Position numbers and translations under genes: made by a program. Shown here one piece after another: positions 32,438 through 39,588 of a DNA stretch of 44,875 nt (position 1 is its first letter; each line of letters opens with the position of its first letter). The DNA is from Leptolinea sp. (lineage in GTDB: Bacteria; Chloroflexota; Anaerolineae; Anaerolineales; Anaerolineaceae). The notes under the pieces are model-generated. The model did no database searches, was not told where the DNA came from, and saw nothing but the letters and a program-made list of their open reading frames with translations. The stretch is from the NCBI GenBank assembly GCA_012798535.1, contig JAAZMZ010000045.1, forward strand, positions 1-44,875. Direction: 5' to 3'.

Positions 32438-34826
32438 AATCCTGTAGTAAATGAGCAACTGTCACACCTTCACCACCCTCGTTGCGCAATCCATCTTCCC
32501 AGCGGGTGATATGTGGAGAATCTCGTAGCGCGTCTCGTAATACCTGACGCAGGCGGCCGGTTCCCTTTCCATGAATGATCCGGATAAATGGCATGCCTGC
32601 CAGATAGGCCGCTTCGATATAGCGATCCATAGCGGCCAGCGCGTCCTCAGCCCGCTGACCGCGCAGATCGATCTCCATTCCGGGAGAAGCAGAGAGGCTG
32701 CTACCTGCGCCGGTGTAAGTTCGGGAAGGGGTTATCACCACTTTATTCTTTTCGGTTGCCGCTTCAATCCGGCGGTCGATCTCGCTTTGCCTGACACGCA
32801 TGCGCATGGCGCCAACCTGCACTTCGACATCATCCGCGCTGATCCCGCATACGATTCCCTCCAGTTCAAGTGAAGGAATGCAGACTTTTTCTCCCATGCG
32901 CAGGCCGGACGTGACCGGTGTGAATTCGGGCTTGCGTTCCACCGGCTTATCCACTCTGGATTGCAGGCTTTGCAGTGATTCTGTCACCTGATTCAGGGCA
33001 TTCAGCGGCTGGCGGGCGCGAGACAATTCCTTACGCAGTTCAGATAGCTCATGTTCGAGATCGATAATCCGCTTTTCGGCTTCCGATCGGGCGATTTCCA
33101 GAATATCCCGCCGCTCATCTTCTATCCGTGATAACCGGTCGGACAGCTCTTTCTCTTTCTGCTCGATCAGCAGGCGAGTCTCTTCCGCCTGAGCACGGTC
33201 TCTTCGCGCCTTATCGCGCTGAGAATGGATCTCATCCAGCAGATCTTCCGCCCGGATATCCAGATCACTGGTTGAAGAGCGGGCATCTGCAATGATATCC
33301 GCCGGCAGCCCGATCTTCTCGGCAATCAACAGGGCGTTGGAACGACCGGGCAGCCCGATGTTCAACCGGTATGTCGGCCGCAGTGATTTCAGGTCGAATT
33401 CCATACTGGCATTCATCGCTCCGGGTGTGGAATGCGCGTATGTCTTCAATTCGGGATAATGCGTGGCTACCAGGCAGGTAATGCCACGTCTGATCAGATG
33501 AGAAAGTATTGCCCGCGCCAGAGCGGCGCCTTCCTGTGGATCGGTTCCCGCGCCCAGTTCATCCAGCAAAACCAGTGACGCTCTATCTGCGCGTTTTAAA
33601 ATGTGGATGATATTGCGGATGTGCCCGGAAAATGTGGATAGAGATTGTTCGATGGATTGTTCATCGCCAATATCGGCAAATACCTTGGGGAAGACATTGA
33701 GCGTTGATCCGGATTGCACCGGCAGATGCAGACCGCTTTGAGCCATTAAAACCAGCAACCCCAGTGTTTTTAATGTCACCGTTTTTCCACCTGTATTCGG
33801 CCCGGTGATCACCAGAGCGAAGGTTTTTTCGTCCATCACCAGGTCGATCGGGACAACGGAATCCGAATCCAGCAATGGATGACGTGCCTGATAGAGACGG
33901 ATGGTGCTGCCGGGGTGCTGATCAGGCTTACCCTGTTCAATGGCAGCCAGTACTGGTTCCACGGCATGGAGAGATAATGCGTATTTGGCGCACATGAAAG
34001 CAAGATCAAGCTCAGCCAGACTATCAACCACCTGAGTCAGCGGCTCCGAATGGTCCCCCACCTGCCTGGATAACTCGGATAGGACCTTGCGTTCTTCTTC
34101 CTTTTCGAGCAAGATCTGTTCCTGCCAGTGATTGTTTAATTCCACGGTTACCAGCGGCTCTACAAACAGAGTCGCGCCGGATGCCGACTGATCGTGAACA
34201 ATGGCTTTGATGCGCCCTTTATAATCCGCCCTCAAGGGGATCACATACCGTCCATTGCGCTGGGTAACAATCCCTTCCTGCAGCATGGGAGCCAGCTTGC
34301 CGTCATTCACGATGCGGTCAAGTTTGGCCATCAGGCGTTCATGGGCAATTTTCACTTCCCGGCGCACGGCAGAAAGGTGTTCCGACGCCTGGTCCATCAC
34401 TTCCCCCCGTTCTGAAATACAGCGTGAGATTGCATCAACCAATCCTAGACCGGGGGAAAGTGGTTCGGCGATCTCTTTCAGATGTGGATATTCGGTTGAC
34501 GCGTGCTCAAACACGCGCCATAGTTCGCGCGCGGCCACCAGGGTTGTCTTGACACTCAACAGTTCAGCCGGTGCAAGAACACCGCCGCGCGCAGCCAGAC
34601 TCACCAGCGGACGAATATCCGTTGAACCGCCAACGCTTACCGCGTCATTCACACTTAATAACCTGACAGCTTCAGCCGTCACAGCTTGTCGGTGGCGGGC
34701 TTCTTCCAGGCTGCGGGTTGGTTTCAGATCAAGGGCTATCTCTTTCGAAGCACTGAAAGCGGCATACCCGGCCAGACAGGCCAGCACTTTGGGAAATTCA
34801 AGCACGGCAATAGTCTTCTCATCCAT
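32436..34826 (-). CDS. mutS2: MutS2 family ATPase/endonuclease
   Basis: A 796-residue MutS2. It has the MutS core ATPase: Walker A TGPNTGGKT at 341-349 and Walker B LVLLDELGAGTDPQEGAALA. It lacks the mismatch-binding N-terminal domains of MutS. A long coiled coil follows (about 510-620), a KOW-like segment, and a C-terminal Smr domain with DLRGQRAEDALAAMDR and the nuclease motif HGKGTGRLR. It limits recombination in other bacteria and, in Bacillus, rescues stalled ribosomes. It is a single gene with a TATGAT 14 nt before its ATG. Confidence 0.96.
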   Translation of the reverse strand: MDEKTIAVLEFPKVLACLAGYAAFSASKEIALDLKPTRSLEEARHRQAVTAEAVRLLSVNDAVSVGGSTDIRPLVSLAARGGVLAPAELLSVKTTLVAARELWRVFEHASTEYPHLKEIAEPLSPGLGLVDAISRCISERGEVMDQASEHLSAVRREVKIAHERLMAKLDRIVNDGKLAPMLQEGIVTQRNGRYVIPLRADYKGRIKAIVHDQSASGATLFVEPLVTVELNNHWQEQILLEKEEERKVLSELSRQVGDHSEPLTQVVDSLAELDLAFMCAKYALSLHAVEPVLAAIEQGKPDQHPGSTIRLYQARHPLLDSDSVVPIDLVMDEKTFALVITGPNTGGKTVTLKTLGLLVLMAQSGLHLPVQSGSTLNVFPKVFADIGDEQSIEQSLSTFSGHIRNIIHILKRADRASLVLLDELGAGTDPQEGAALARAILSHLIRRGITCLVATHYPELKTYAHSTPGAMNASMEFDLKSLRPTYRLNIGLPGRSNALLIAEKIGLPADIIADARSSTSDLDIRAEDLLDEIHSQRDKARRDRAQAEETRLLIEQKEKELSDRLSRIEDERRDILEIARSEAEKRIIDLEHELSELRKELSRARQPLNALNQVTESLQSLQSRVDKPVERKPEFTPVTSGLRMGEKVCIPSLELEGIVCGISADDVEVQVGAMRMRVRQSEIDRRIEAATEKNKVVITPSRTYTGAGSSLSASPGMEIDLRGQRAEDALAAMDRYIEAAYLAGMPFIRIIHGKGTGRLRQVLRDALRDSPHITRWEDGLRNEGGEGVTVAHLLQD

Positions 34827-34912
34827 AGCGATGTGAGTGTATCATAAGTCTCAACGTGTCATATCTTCTGAATATGGCCTGTTAATAATCCAGACCACCA
34901 GGTTAAATTAAC

Positions 34913-35503
34913 GTGCTTCAACAATCCTCTGATTTTATTTTTCGTCTAGTCTGTGGATCACTGTTGATCCTGCAAACTGGTATTCGCTCGTGGAAAATCT
35001 CACACCAGAATACGGCGGATATCCGCCGGTACATAGACCGTGAGAAACAGGCCTTCATGATGCGTCTTTCCGGCGGCACCATGCTGTTGGCCTATATGTA
35101 TGTTTTCCTCCCTGATACCGGCCATTTCGGATTTAATCTGCCCATGATCCTGCGATGGGCAGGTGCGGTCTTAATGTTGACAGGAAATCTCATTTTTCTT
35201 GTAGCGCGCCTGGAAATGGGGCGCTTCTGGTCGGCGGAGTTGACCATTCAGCCGGATCACAGGTTGATCGAAACCGGCATTTTTCGATTCATTCGCCATC
35301 CCATGTATTCCGGATTCTTGATATTTGGGCTGGGATTGATCTTTCTGTCAGCCAATCTCTTTGGCTGCTTCTATCTTCCGGTTGTTGCCGTCCTCATTTT
35401 TAACCGGTTGCCGCAGGAAGAACAGATGATGCAGGAGCAATTCGGAGAAGCCTACACACAGTACAAATCCCGCACTCATGCTTTAATTCCCGGCATTTTT
35501 TAA
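34913..35503 (+). CDS. Isoprenylcysteine methyltransferase-family membrane protein
   Basis: A 196-residue protein with five hydrophobic segments. The ICMT/PEMT-type motif is clear: LIETGIFRFIRHPMYSGFLIFGLG, then a C-terminal NRLPQEEQMMQEQFGEAYTQY with the conserved EE pair that binds S-adenosylmethionine. The likely role is methylation of a lipid-like or isoprenoid substrate; the substrate cannot be read from sequence. The start is a GTG at 34913. The first ATG inside the frame would delete a helix. It is divergent from mutS2 and has no clear ribosome-binding site. Confidence 0.82.
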   Translation: MLQQSSDFIFRLVCGSLLILQTGIRSWKISHQNTADIRRYIDREKQAFMMRLSGGTMLLAYMYVFLPDTGHFGFNLPMILRWAGAVLMLTGNLIFLVARLEMGRFWSAELTIQPDHRLIETGIFRFIRHPMYSGFLIFGLGLIFLSANLFGCFYLPVVAVLIFNRLPQEEQMMQEQFGEAYTQYKSRTHALIPGIF

Positions 35504-35644
35504 AACAGATTTCACTGTACACACGTCGGGTCAACTTGCCTATTTTTATGGAGTCTTCCTTGCTTAACAATGAGCCATATCAAATCCGGTTGTCATGCAT
35601 GTTCGGCGATATATCCGATCCTTTCAAAAAAAACCCAATGAGAA

Positions 35645-35650
35645 TACAAT
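35645..35650 (+). promoter_or_regulatory. -10 box of second MFS gene (leaderless type)
   Basis: TACAAT is followed by 7 nt and the ATG at 35658. It supports this start over the upstream ATG at 35595. Confidence 0.5.
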
Positions 35651-35657
35651 CCTGAAC

Positions 35658-36905
35658 ATGACAATTAAAGGTGTGATCGCCGGATTGCGTACCAATATAA
35701 AACTGACATTTATCGCTTTACGACATCCCAATTACCGTTTGTGGTTTGAAGGGCAGCTGGTTTCTCTGGTCGGTACATGGATGCAGAATACCGCACAGGG
35801 TTTCCTGGTTTTCGAATTAACCAACTCACCCGCATTTCTCGGTTATGTCGCTTTTGCTTCCGGGCTGCCGTCATGGCTCTTTACCCTGTATGGAGGTGTG
35901 ATCGCCGACCGAATTCCCCGCCGGAATATGATCATTATTACCCAGGTATCCATGATGGTACTGGCCTTCATCCAGGCGGCTCTGGTGTTCACCGGATTGA
36001 TTCAACCCTGGCATATCCTGATTCTGGCATTCCTGTTGGGAATTGCCACCGCCTTCGACGCGCCGGCGCGCCAGTCTTTTGTGGTCGAATTGGTCGACCG
36101 GGAAGATATGACGAATGCCATCGCGTTGAATTCGACCATGTTCAATATGGCCACGGTCGTTGGCCCGGCAATCGCCGGCCTGACCTATGCCGCGGTCGGA
36201 CCTGCCTGGTGTTTCACCATCAATGGAGTTTCCTTCATTGCTGTGATCATCGCTCTATTGTTGATGAAACTTCCACCCAGGTCCGATATTTCACGCACCG
36301 ACAATACCTTCGCCCAGTTGAAGGAAGGGCTGCTTTTCACCCGGAGCAACACAACCATCATCGGGATCCTCTTCATGATAGGAACAGTCAGTGTATTCGC
36401 CAACGGCATGCTGACACTGATTCCGGCCTGGTCTGTAAATATCCTGCATGGTGATGCGACCACCAATGGCCTGATGCTCTCCGCGCGCGGATTCGGATCC
36501 ATGCTAGGCGGTATTTTCATCGCCTGGTTGAGCCGTTTCCATATTCGGGGAAAAGCGCTTTCCACTGGCAGTCTTTTACTGCCAATTATCATGATCGCCT
36601 TTTCCTTCACAACAGTTCAATCGCTCTCCATGCTGTTGATTTGCATAACGGGCTTCTTCTTTATGCTGGTTATCAATAATGCCAATGCCATGATGCAAAC
36701 CATGCTTCCTGATCAATTACGCGGTCGCGTGATGAGCATCTATATTCTGGTCTTCTTTGGCGCACAGCCTCTGGGGTCGCTGCTGGCCGGCCAGATGGCA
36801 GAATCTTACGGTGAAGCATTGACCGTTCTGCTATTCGCCGCATCTCTCTTCATCTGTTCACTGATCATCCATTTCCGACTTCCAGCCTTACGAAAGGTTG
36901 ACTAA
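35658..36905 (+). CDS. MFS exporter (MFS_3 type)
   Basis: A 415-residue transporter with about twelve membrane helices. Features of the EntS/MFS_3 family are the opening ALRHPNYRLWFEGQLVSLVGTWMQ, the GGVIADRIPRRNMII loop and DAPARQSFVVELVDREDMTNAIALNS. The likely role is export of a small compound. The ATG at 35658 is preferred because of TACAAT 7 nt upstream. The longer frame from 35595 would add 21 basic residues ahead of the normal family start. It is not adjacent to a regulator, unlike the exporter at 14145. Confidence 0.85.
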   Translation: MTIKGVIAGLRTNIKLTFIALRHPNYRLWFEGQLVSLVGTWMQNTAQGFLVFELTNSPAFLGYVAFASGLPSWLFTLYGGVIADRIPRRNMIIITQVSMMVLAFIQAALVFTGLIQPWHILILAFLLGIATAFDAPARQSFVVELVDREDMTNAIALNSTMFNMATVVGPAIAGLTYAAVGPAWCFTINGVSFIAVIIALLLMKLPPRSDISRTDNTFAQLKEGLLFTRSNTTIIGILFMIGTVSVFANGMLTLIPAWSVNILHGDATTNGLMLSARGFGSMLGGIFIAWLSRFHIRGKALSTGSLLLPIIMIAFSFTTVQSLSMLLICITGFFFMLVINNANAMMQTMLPDQLRGRVMSIYILVFFGAQPLGSLLAGQMAESYGEALTVLLFAASLFICSLIIHFRLPALRKVD

Positions 36906-36923
36906 CTCTTAACTAAAAATGGA

Positions 36924-36952
36924 TTGAAAAGCCGTCCATACACTGGTAGTAT
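36924..36952 (+). promoter_or_regulatory. Promoter of the ABM-like gene
   Basis: TTGAAA (36924-36929) and TAGTAT (36947-36952) are 17 nt apart, with TGG before the -10 box (extended type). Confidence 0.65.
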
Positions 36953-36998
36953 GGAATTACGTCGAAACGCACATTAACATGATTTACCGGAGGCAGAT

Positions 36999-37358
36999 AT
37001 GGTCTTGTCCATACTGGAAGCAAACGTGCCACCATCCAAATGGGATGAAATAATAACCGCTTTTCGTCATGCCACTGCGTTACTGCCGCCGCAAATGTGT
37101 GAATCGCTCTTGGTCCAGGCTGTGGATGATCCGCAACGCTGGAACATCATCACAATATGGCACAATAAACGCCATATCAGACTCATACAAGATACCCTGC
37201 GCCGGTGCGGTGCAGGAGAGATTTTTCGTTCCATCGGGATAGAACCGGTGCAGAGTCTGTTTAATGTAATTGCCGAAGCCCGTGAAACAGACCTGGGTTC
37301 GGATCTGGCGGAAACACCGGTTTCTGATACTCTGGTCGTCATTGAGGATGAGTACTGA
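36999..37358 (+). CDS. Small protein, possibly ABM-like dimeric alpha-beta barrel
   Basis: A 119-residue protein. The pattern VLSILEANVPPSKWDEIITAFRHA, then MCESLLVQAVDDPQRWNIITIW, resembles the ferredoxin-like fold of antibiotic biosynthesis monooxygenase (ABM) proteins. Such proteins range from monooxygenases to haem-degrading or simple binding proteins. No cofactor ligands are clear. The ATG at 36999 follows a GGAGG site at good spacing. The acidic end (TLVVIEDEY) is unusual. The function is unknown. Confidence 0.6.
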   Translation: MVLSILEANVPPSKWDEIITAFRHATALLPPQMCESLLVQAVDDPQRWNIITIWHNKRHIRLIQDTLRRCGAGEIFRSIGIEPVQSLFNVIAEARETDLGSDLAETPVSDTLVVIEDEY

Positions 37359-37369
37359 GCGTTTATAAT
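37342..37369 (+). promoter_or_regulatory. Promoter of the YjjX-type gene (leaderless type)
   Basis: TATAAT (37364-37369) is followed by 6 nt and the ATG at 37376. A TTGAGG (37342-37347) gives a 16-nt spacing. The -35 box lies in the end of the upstream gene. Confidence 0.65.
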
Positions 37370-37375
37370 ACGCGC

Positions 37376-37903
37376 ATGACATCCATCGTCATCGCTTCGT
37401 TGAATCCGGTAAAGGGTCAGGCAGTTCTGCGGGGATTCCGGCTGGTCTTTCCAGAGAATGATTTTAAACTGCTATCCGTGGATGTACCATCCGGTGTACG
37501 GGAACAGCCGGTGGGCGAAGATGAGACCCGTCTCGGCGCAATCAACCGGGTAACAGAGGCTCGAAGGTCGGTTCCACAGGCAGATTACTGGGCGGCCATC
37601 GAAGGCGGTGTGGTGGAAGTGGATGGTCGGCTTTCCGCTTTCGCCTGGATCGTGATCACCAACGGCAAGCGCACAGGGTGGAGCCGCTCCGCGTCCTTCT
37701 TCCTGCCCGAAAAAGTGGCTGAACTGGTCAGGCAGGGTGTTGAACTGGGTGAAGCGGATGACCGGGTGTTTGGCAGGCAAAATTCCAAACAGATGAACGG
37801 TGCGGTGGGCATTTTAACCGCGGACGCAGTTGACCGCGAGGAGCTTTACACACATGCAGTTCTACTGGCTTTGATACCCTTCCTCAATCCATCCCTGTAT
37901 TGA
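37376..37903 (+). CDS. Inosine/xanthosine triphosphatase (YjjX/DUF84)
   Basis: A 175-residue house-cleaning NTPase. The family motifs are IVIASLNPVKGQAVLRGF at the N-terminus, SGVREQPVGEDETRLGAINR, and YWAAIEGGVVE followed by VVEVDGRLSAFAWIVI. The C-terminal GRQNSKQMNGAVGILT region also fits. It hydrolyses non-canonical purine triphosphates (ITP, XTP), keeping them out of nucleic acids. The start follows a TATAAT and has no ribosome-binding site. Confidence 0.9.
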   Translation: MTSIVIASLNPVKGQAVLRGFRLVFPENDFKLLSVDVPSGVREQPVGEDETRLGAINRVTEARRSVPQADYWAAIEGGVVEVDGRLSAFAWIVITNGKRTGWSRSASFFLPEKVAELVRQGVELGEADDRVFGRQNSKQMNGAVGILTADAVDREELYTHAVLLALIPFLNPSLY

Positions 37904-37920
37904 TGCCGGTTGTTCATCTT

Positions 37921-38084
37921 TAAAAATGATCGAAAGGCATGGGGGAAACATGCCTTTCGATCAATCAAGGAGTATATCCACCATCTGCACAAATAACCTG
38001 GCAGATTTGCCTGCTGTAACAGGCAGAGGGAAGTGGTGGAAGGCACTACCCTTAAAACAGGTCTACCAATAATATTTGTGCCTT
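37921..38084 (-). ncRNA. Candidate structured RNA, about 160 nt
   Basis: Read on the minus strand, this gap has a -10-like TATACT (38096-38091), several paired elements and a strong terminator. P1: 38073-38081 with 37987-37995 (9 bp). P2: 38062-38068 with 37999-38005 (7 bp, one G-U). P3: 38044-38052 with 38027-38035 (9 positions, one mismatch). P4: 38020-38025 with 38008-38013 (6 bp). The P3 loop region (38034-38040) can pair with 37977-37983 (7 bp) as a pseudoknot. The 3' end is the 15-bp hairpin at 37927-37963 with five U. No gene follows on this strand, so it is not a leader. I do not recognise 6S, SRP, RNase P or tmRNA features with confidence. Six-S RNA is the nearest in size and setting. 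Confidence 0.5.
37927..37963. terminator. Strong terminator with 15-bp stem
   Basis: TGATCGAAAGGCATG (37927-37941) and CATGCCTTTCGATCA (37949-37963) pair perfectly around a 7-nt loop. The U-run is on the minus strand (37926-37922), so it mainly ends the minus-strand RNA. It may also stop plus-strand reading from the YjjX-type gene, which lacks its own U-run. Confidence 0.85.
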
Positions 38085-38090
38085 ATTGAC

Positions 38091-38096
38091 AGTATA
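38091..38096 (-). promoter_or_regulatory. -10-like box of the candidate RNA
   Basis: TATACT on the minus strand sits 7 nt before the predicted RNA start near 38084. No good -35 box is seen. The surrounding GATGTATACTG resembles GATGTAAACTG at 32331-32341 before the other candidate RNA. Confidence 0.4.
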
Positions 38097-38135
38097 CATC
38101 CAAAATATCGGATTAATATAAAAATGGCATAAAAA

Positions 38136-38609
38136 TTATTTTTCATCTTCTTCGCCAAAAAGCCGCAGCCATTCATCCACTTCGTCGGCATCCAGTTTGA
38201 TGGCATCTTTGGGTTTGCGAGGTCTGGCTTTCGGCTCTCTCATAGGGATCTTTTCGGCGAAGACACCGCTGGGAATAACCTCAGCCCGATGGTTTCGGGC
38301 TTCTGCCTGCACCTGCCTGTCAGAGCTGACCACCGCCACGCCACTTCCCGCGGGCAATCTATCCAAACGCTGGCGGATGGCTTCGTCCGCCGTCTTTCCG
38401 CAGGCAACAAAATGTGCGGTAATCCCCCCGTATGTACGCTGGCCGGACCAGCCCGGAGGGGCTCCGTCGAAGAATACCTCGATTTGCGCCCGGCTTTCCC
38501 GCGCAAAATCCTGCAATTTGTTCAATAGCTGCATTTCATCATCCAATTGTTTCAGGTTGAGACCCTGAATAAACGGGATCAGGTTGTGTCCGTCGATCAA
38601 ATACAGCAT
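38136..38609 (-). CDS. YacP-like NYN-domain RNase
   Basis: A 157-residue protein of the NYN/PIN-like fold. The first strand LYLIDGHNLIP and the acidic residues in VFFDGAPPG and VVSSDRQVQAEA fit the metal site. YacP relatives are endoribonucleases in mRNA and rRNA processing. The C-terminal 30 residues are basic then acidic. The ATG at 38609 has TAAAAT (38622-38617) 7 nt upstream on the minus strand and no ribosome-binding site. It is divergent from the lamin-tail-like gene. The candidate RNA follows it on the same strand. Confidence 0.82.
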   Translation of the reverse strand: MLYLIDGHNLIPFIQGLNLKQLDDEMQLLNKLQDFARESRAQIEVFFDGAPPGWSGQRTYGGITAHFVACGKTADEAIRQRLDRLPAGSGVAVVSSDRQVQAEARNHRAEVIPSGVFAEKIPMREPKARPRKPKDAIKLDADEVDEWLRLFGEEDEK

Positions 38610-38616
38610 GTCGAGT

Positions 38617-38622
38617 ATTTTA
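38617..38622 (-). promoter_or_regulatory. -10 box of the NYN gene (leaderless type)
   Basis: TAAAAT on the minus strand is 7 nt before the ATG at 38609. Confidence 0.45.
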
Positions 38623-38637
38623 TCTTCAAAACTGTGC

Positions 38638-38643
38638 TATGAT
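38638..38643 (+). promoter_or_regulatory. Extended -10 box of the lamin-tail-like gene
   Basis: TGCTATGAT gives TATGAT with a TG two bases before. It lies 14 nt before the ATG at 38658. It probably starts the run to recR. Confidence 0.5.
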
Positions 38644-38657
38644 TTCAAGAGTCGTTT

Positions 38658-39173
38658 ATGAATCCCTGGAAGCGTCTCCTCTTTTATCTGTTCCTAAACG
38701 CCATCGTATCGGCCGTTACGACTCTCGCCGTATTGTCCATCTGGGATCGCACACACCGCACGGAAGTCAAACCGGTGATCCAACTGGTGGCCACAGCAAC
38801 CCGGCAGCCAACCGGTCAGGCGACTGCCCAGGCGACATCAGTACCGCCATCCAGCCAGAACAGCGGCGGCGTGCAGGTCGAGAATGTCTTTGGTGTGGGA
38901 GACCTGAATACCGAGGTGGTTCTTCTGAAGCGAACCGGGGACGGCGAATTATGGGTGACCGGCTGGCGGCTGGAAGACGAGAACAATCATCGGTTTGTCC
39001 TGCCGGAATTGATGCTTAACAAAGACGGTGCGATAAAAATCTATACCAGGCCTGGAACCAACAGTGCAATCGAGTTGCACTGGGGGATAAAAGAAGCGGT
39101 CTGGTCGTCGGGTGAGCTGGTTTCTCTTCTCGACCAGAATGGTTCTATCCGGGCAACTTACAGGATCCCCTAG
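38658..39173 (+). CDS. Membrane-anchored lamin-tail-like domain protein
   Basis: A 171-residue protein with one N-terminal membrane helix (about 7-28), a Gln/Thr/Ala-rich linker (about 45-70), and a beta domain that fits the LTD (lamin-tail) fold: VENVFGVGDLNTEVVLLKR, GWRLEDENNHRFVLPE, then IKIYTRPGTNSA. LTD domains occur in many bacterial surface proteins, often with nucleases, but the role is unclear. It is the first gene of the run leading to DUF1992, dnaX, ybaB and recR, and ends 3 nt before the next gene. Confidence 0.7.
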   Translation: MNPWKRLLFYLFLNAIVSAVTTLAVLSIWDRTHRTEVKPVIQLVATATRQPTGQATAQATSVPPSSQNSGGVQVENVFGVGDLNTEVVLLKRTGDGELWVTGWRLEDENNHRFVLPELMLNKDGAIKIYTRPGTNSAIELHWGIKEAVWSSGELVSLLDQNGSIRATYRIP

Positions 39174-39176
39174 TGC

Positions 39177-39548
39177 ATGGATGCGATAAAAATAATAGCC
39201 GAGAATAAGATAGTAGAAGCCCAGGCGGAAGGTGCCTTCGATAATCTGGAAGGAATGGGGAAACCTCTCCACCTGGAAGAAATTCACCCGGCCGGGGAAG
39301 ATCAATTTCTGGCCAACCATATACTTAAGAGCAATCGTTTTTTGCCAGTCTGGCTTGAAGACCGTAAGAAATTGCAGGAAGAAATATCATCGTTTTGTGA
39401 GATCATCAAGAACGAACCCTGTGCTGCAATTATCTATAAAACGGCCATTGAACAGTTGAACCGCCGGATTTCCGGGTACAATTTGCGCGTTCCAGTAGAT
39501 TCACTACGGTTAAGACCGGTCGCGATACCAGAACGAACAGAGCACTGA
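39177..39548 (+). CDS. DUF1992 (DnaJ subfamily C member 28-like) protein
   Basis: A 123-residue protein. The family motif IVEAQAEGAFDNLEGMGKPL and FLANHILKSNRFLPVWLEDRKKLQEEI mark DUF1992, which is named after a domain in the eukaryotic DNAJC28 protein. No J-domain is present here. The function is unknown. It lies 3 nt after the lamin-tail-like gene and 40 nt before dnaX. The length is normal for bacterial members. Confidence 0.85.
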   Translation: MDAIKIIAENKIVEAQAEGAFDNLEGMGKPLHLEEIHPAGEDQFLANHILKSNRFLPVWLEDRKKLQEEISSFCEIIKNEPCAAIIYKTAIEQLNRRISGYNLRVPVDSLRLRPVAIPERTEH

Positions 39549-39588
39549 CCGGCGGTAAGAATTATCTTCACAATTCACTGGTGGAATT

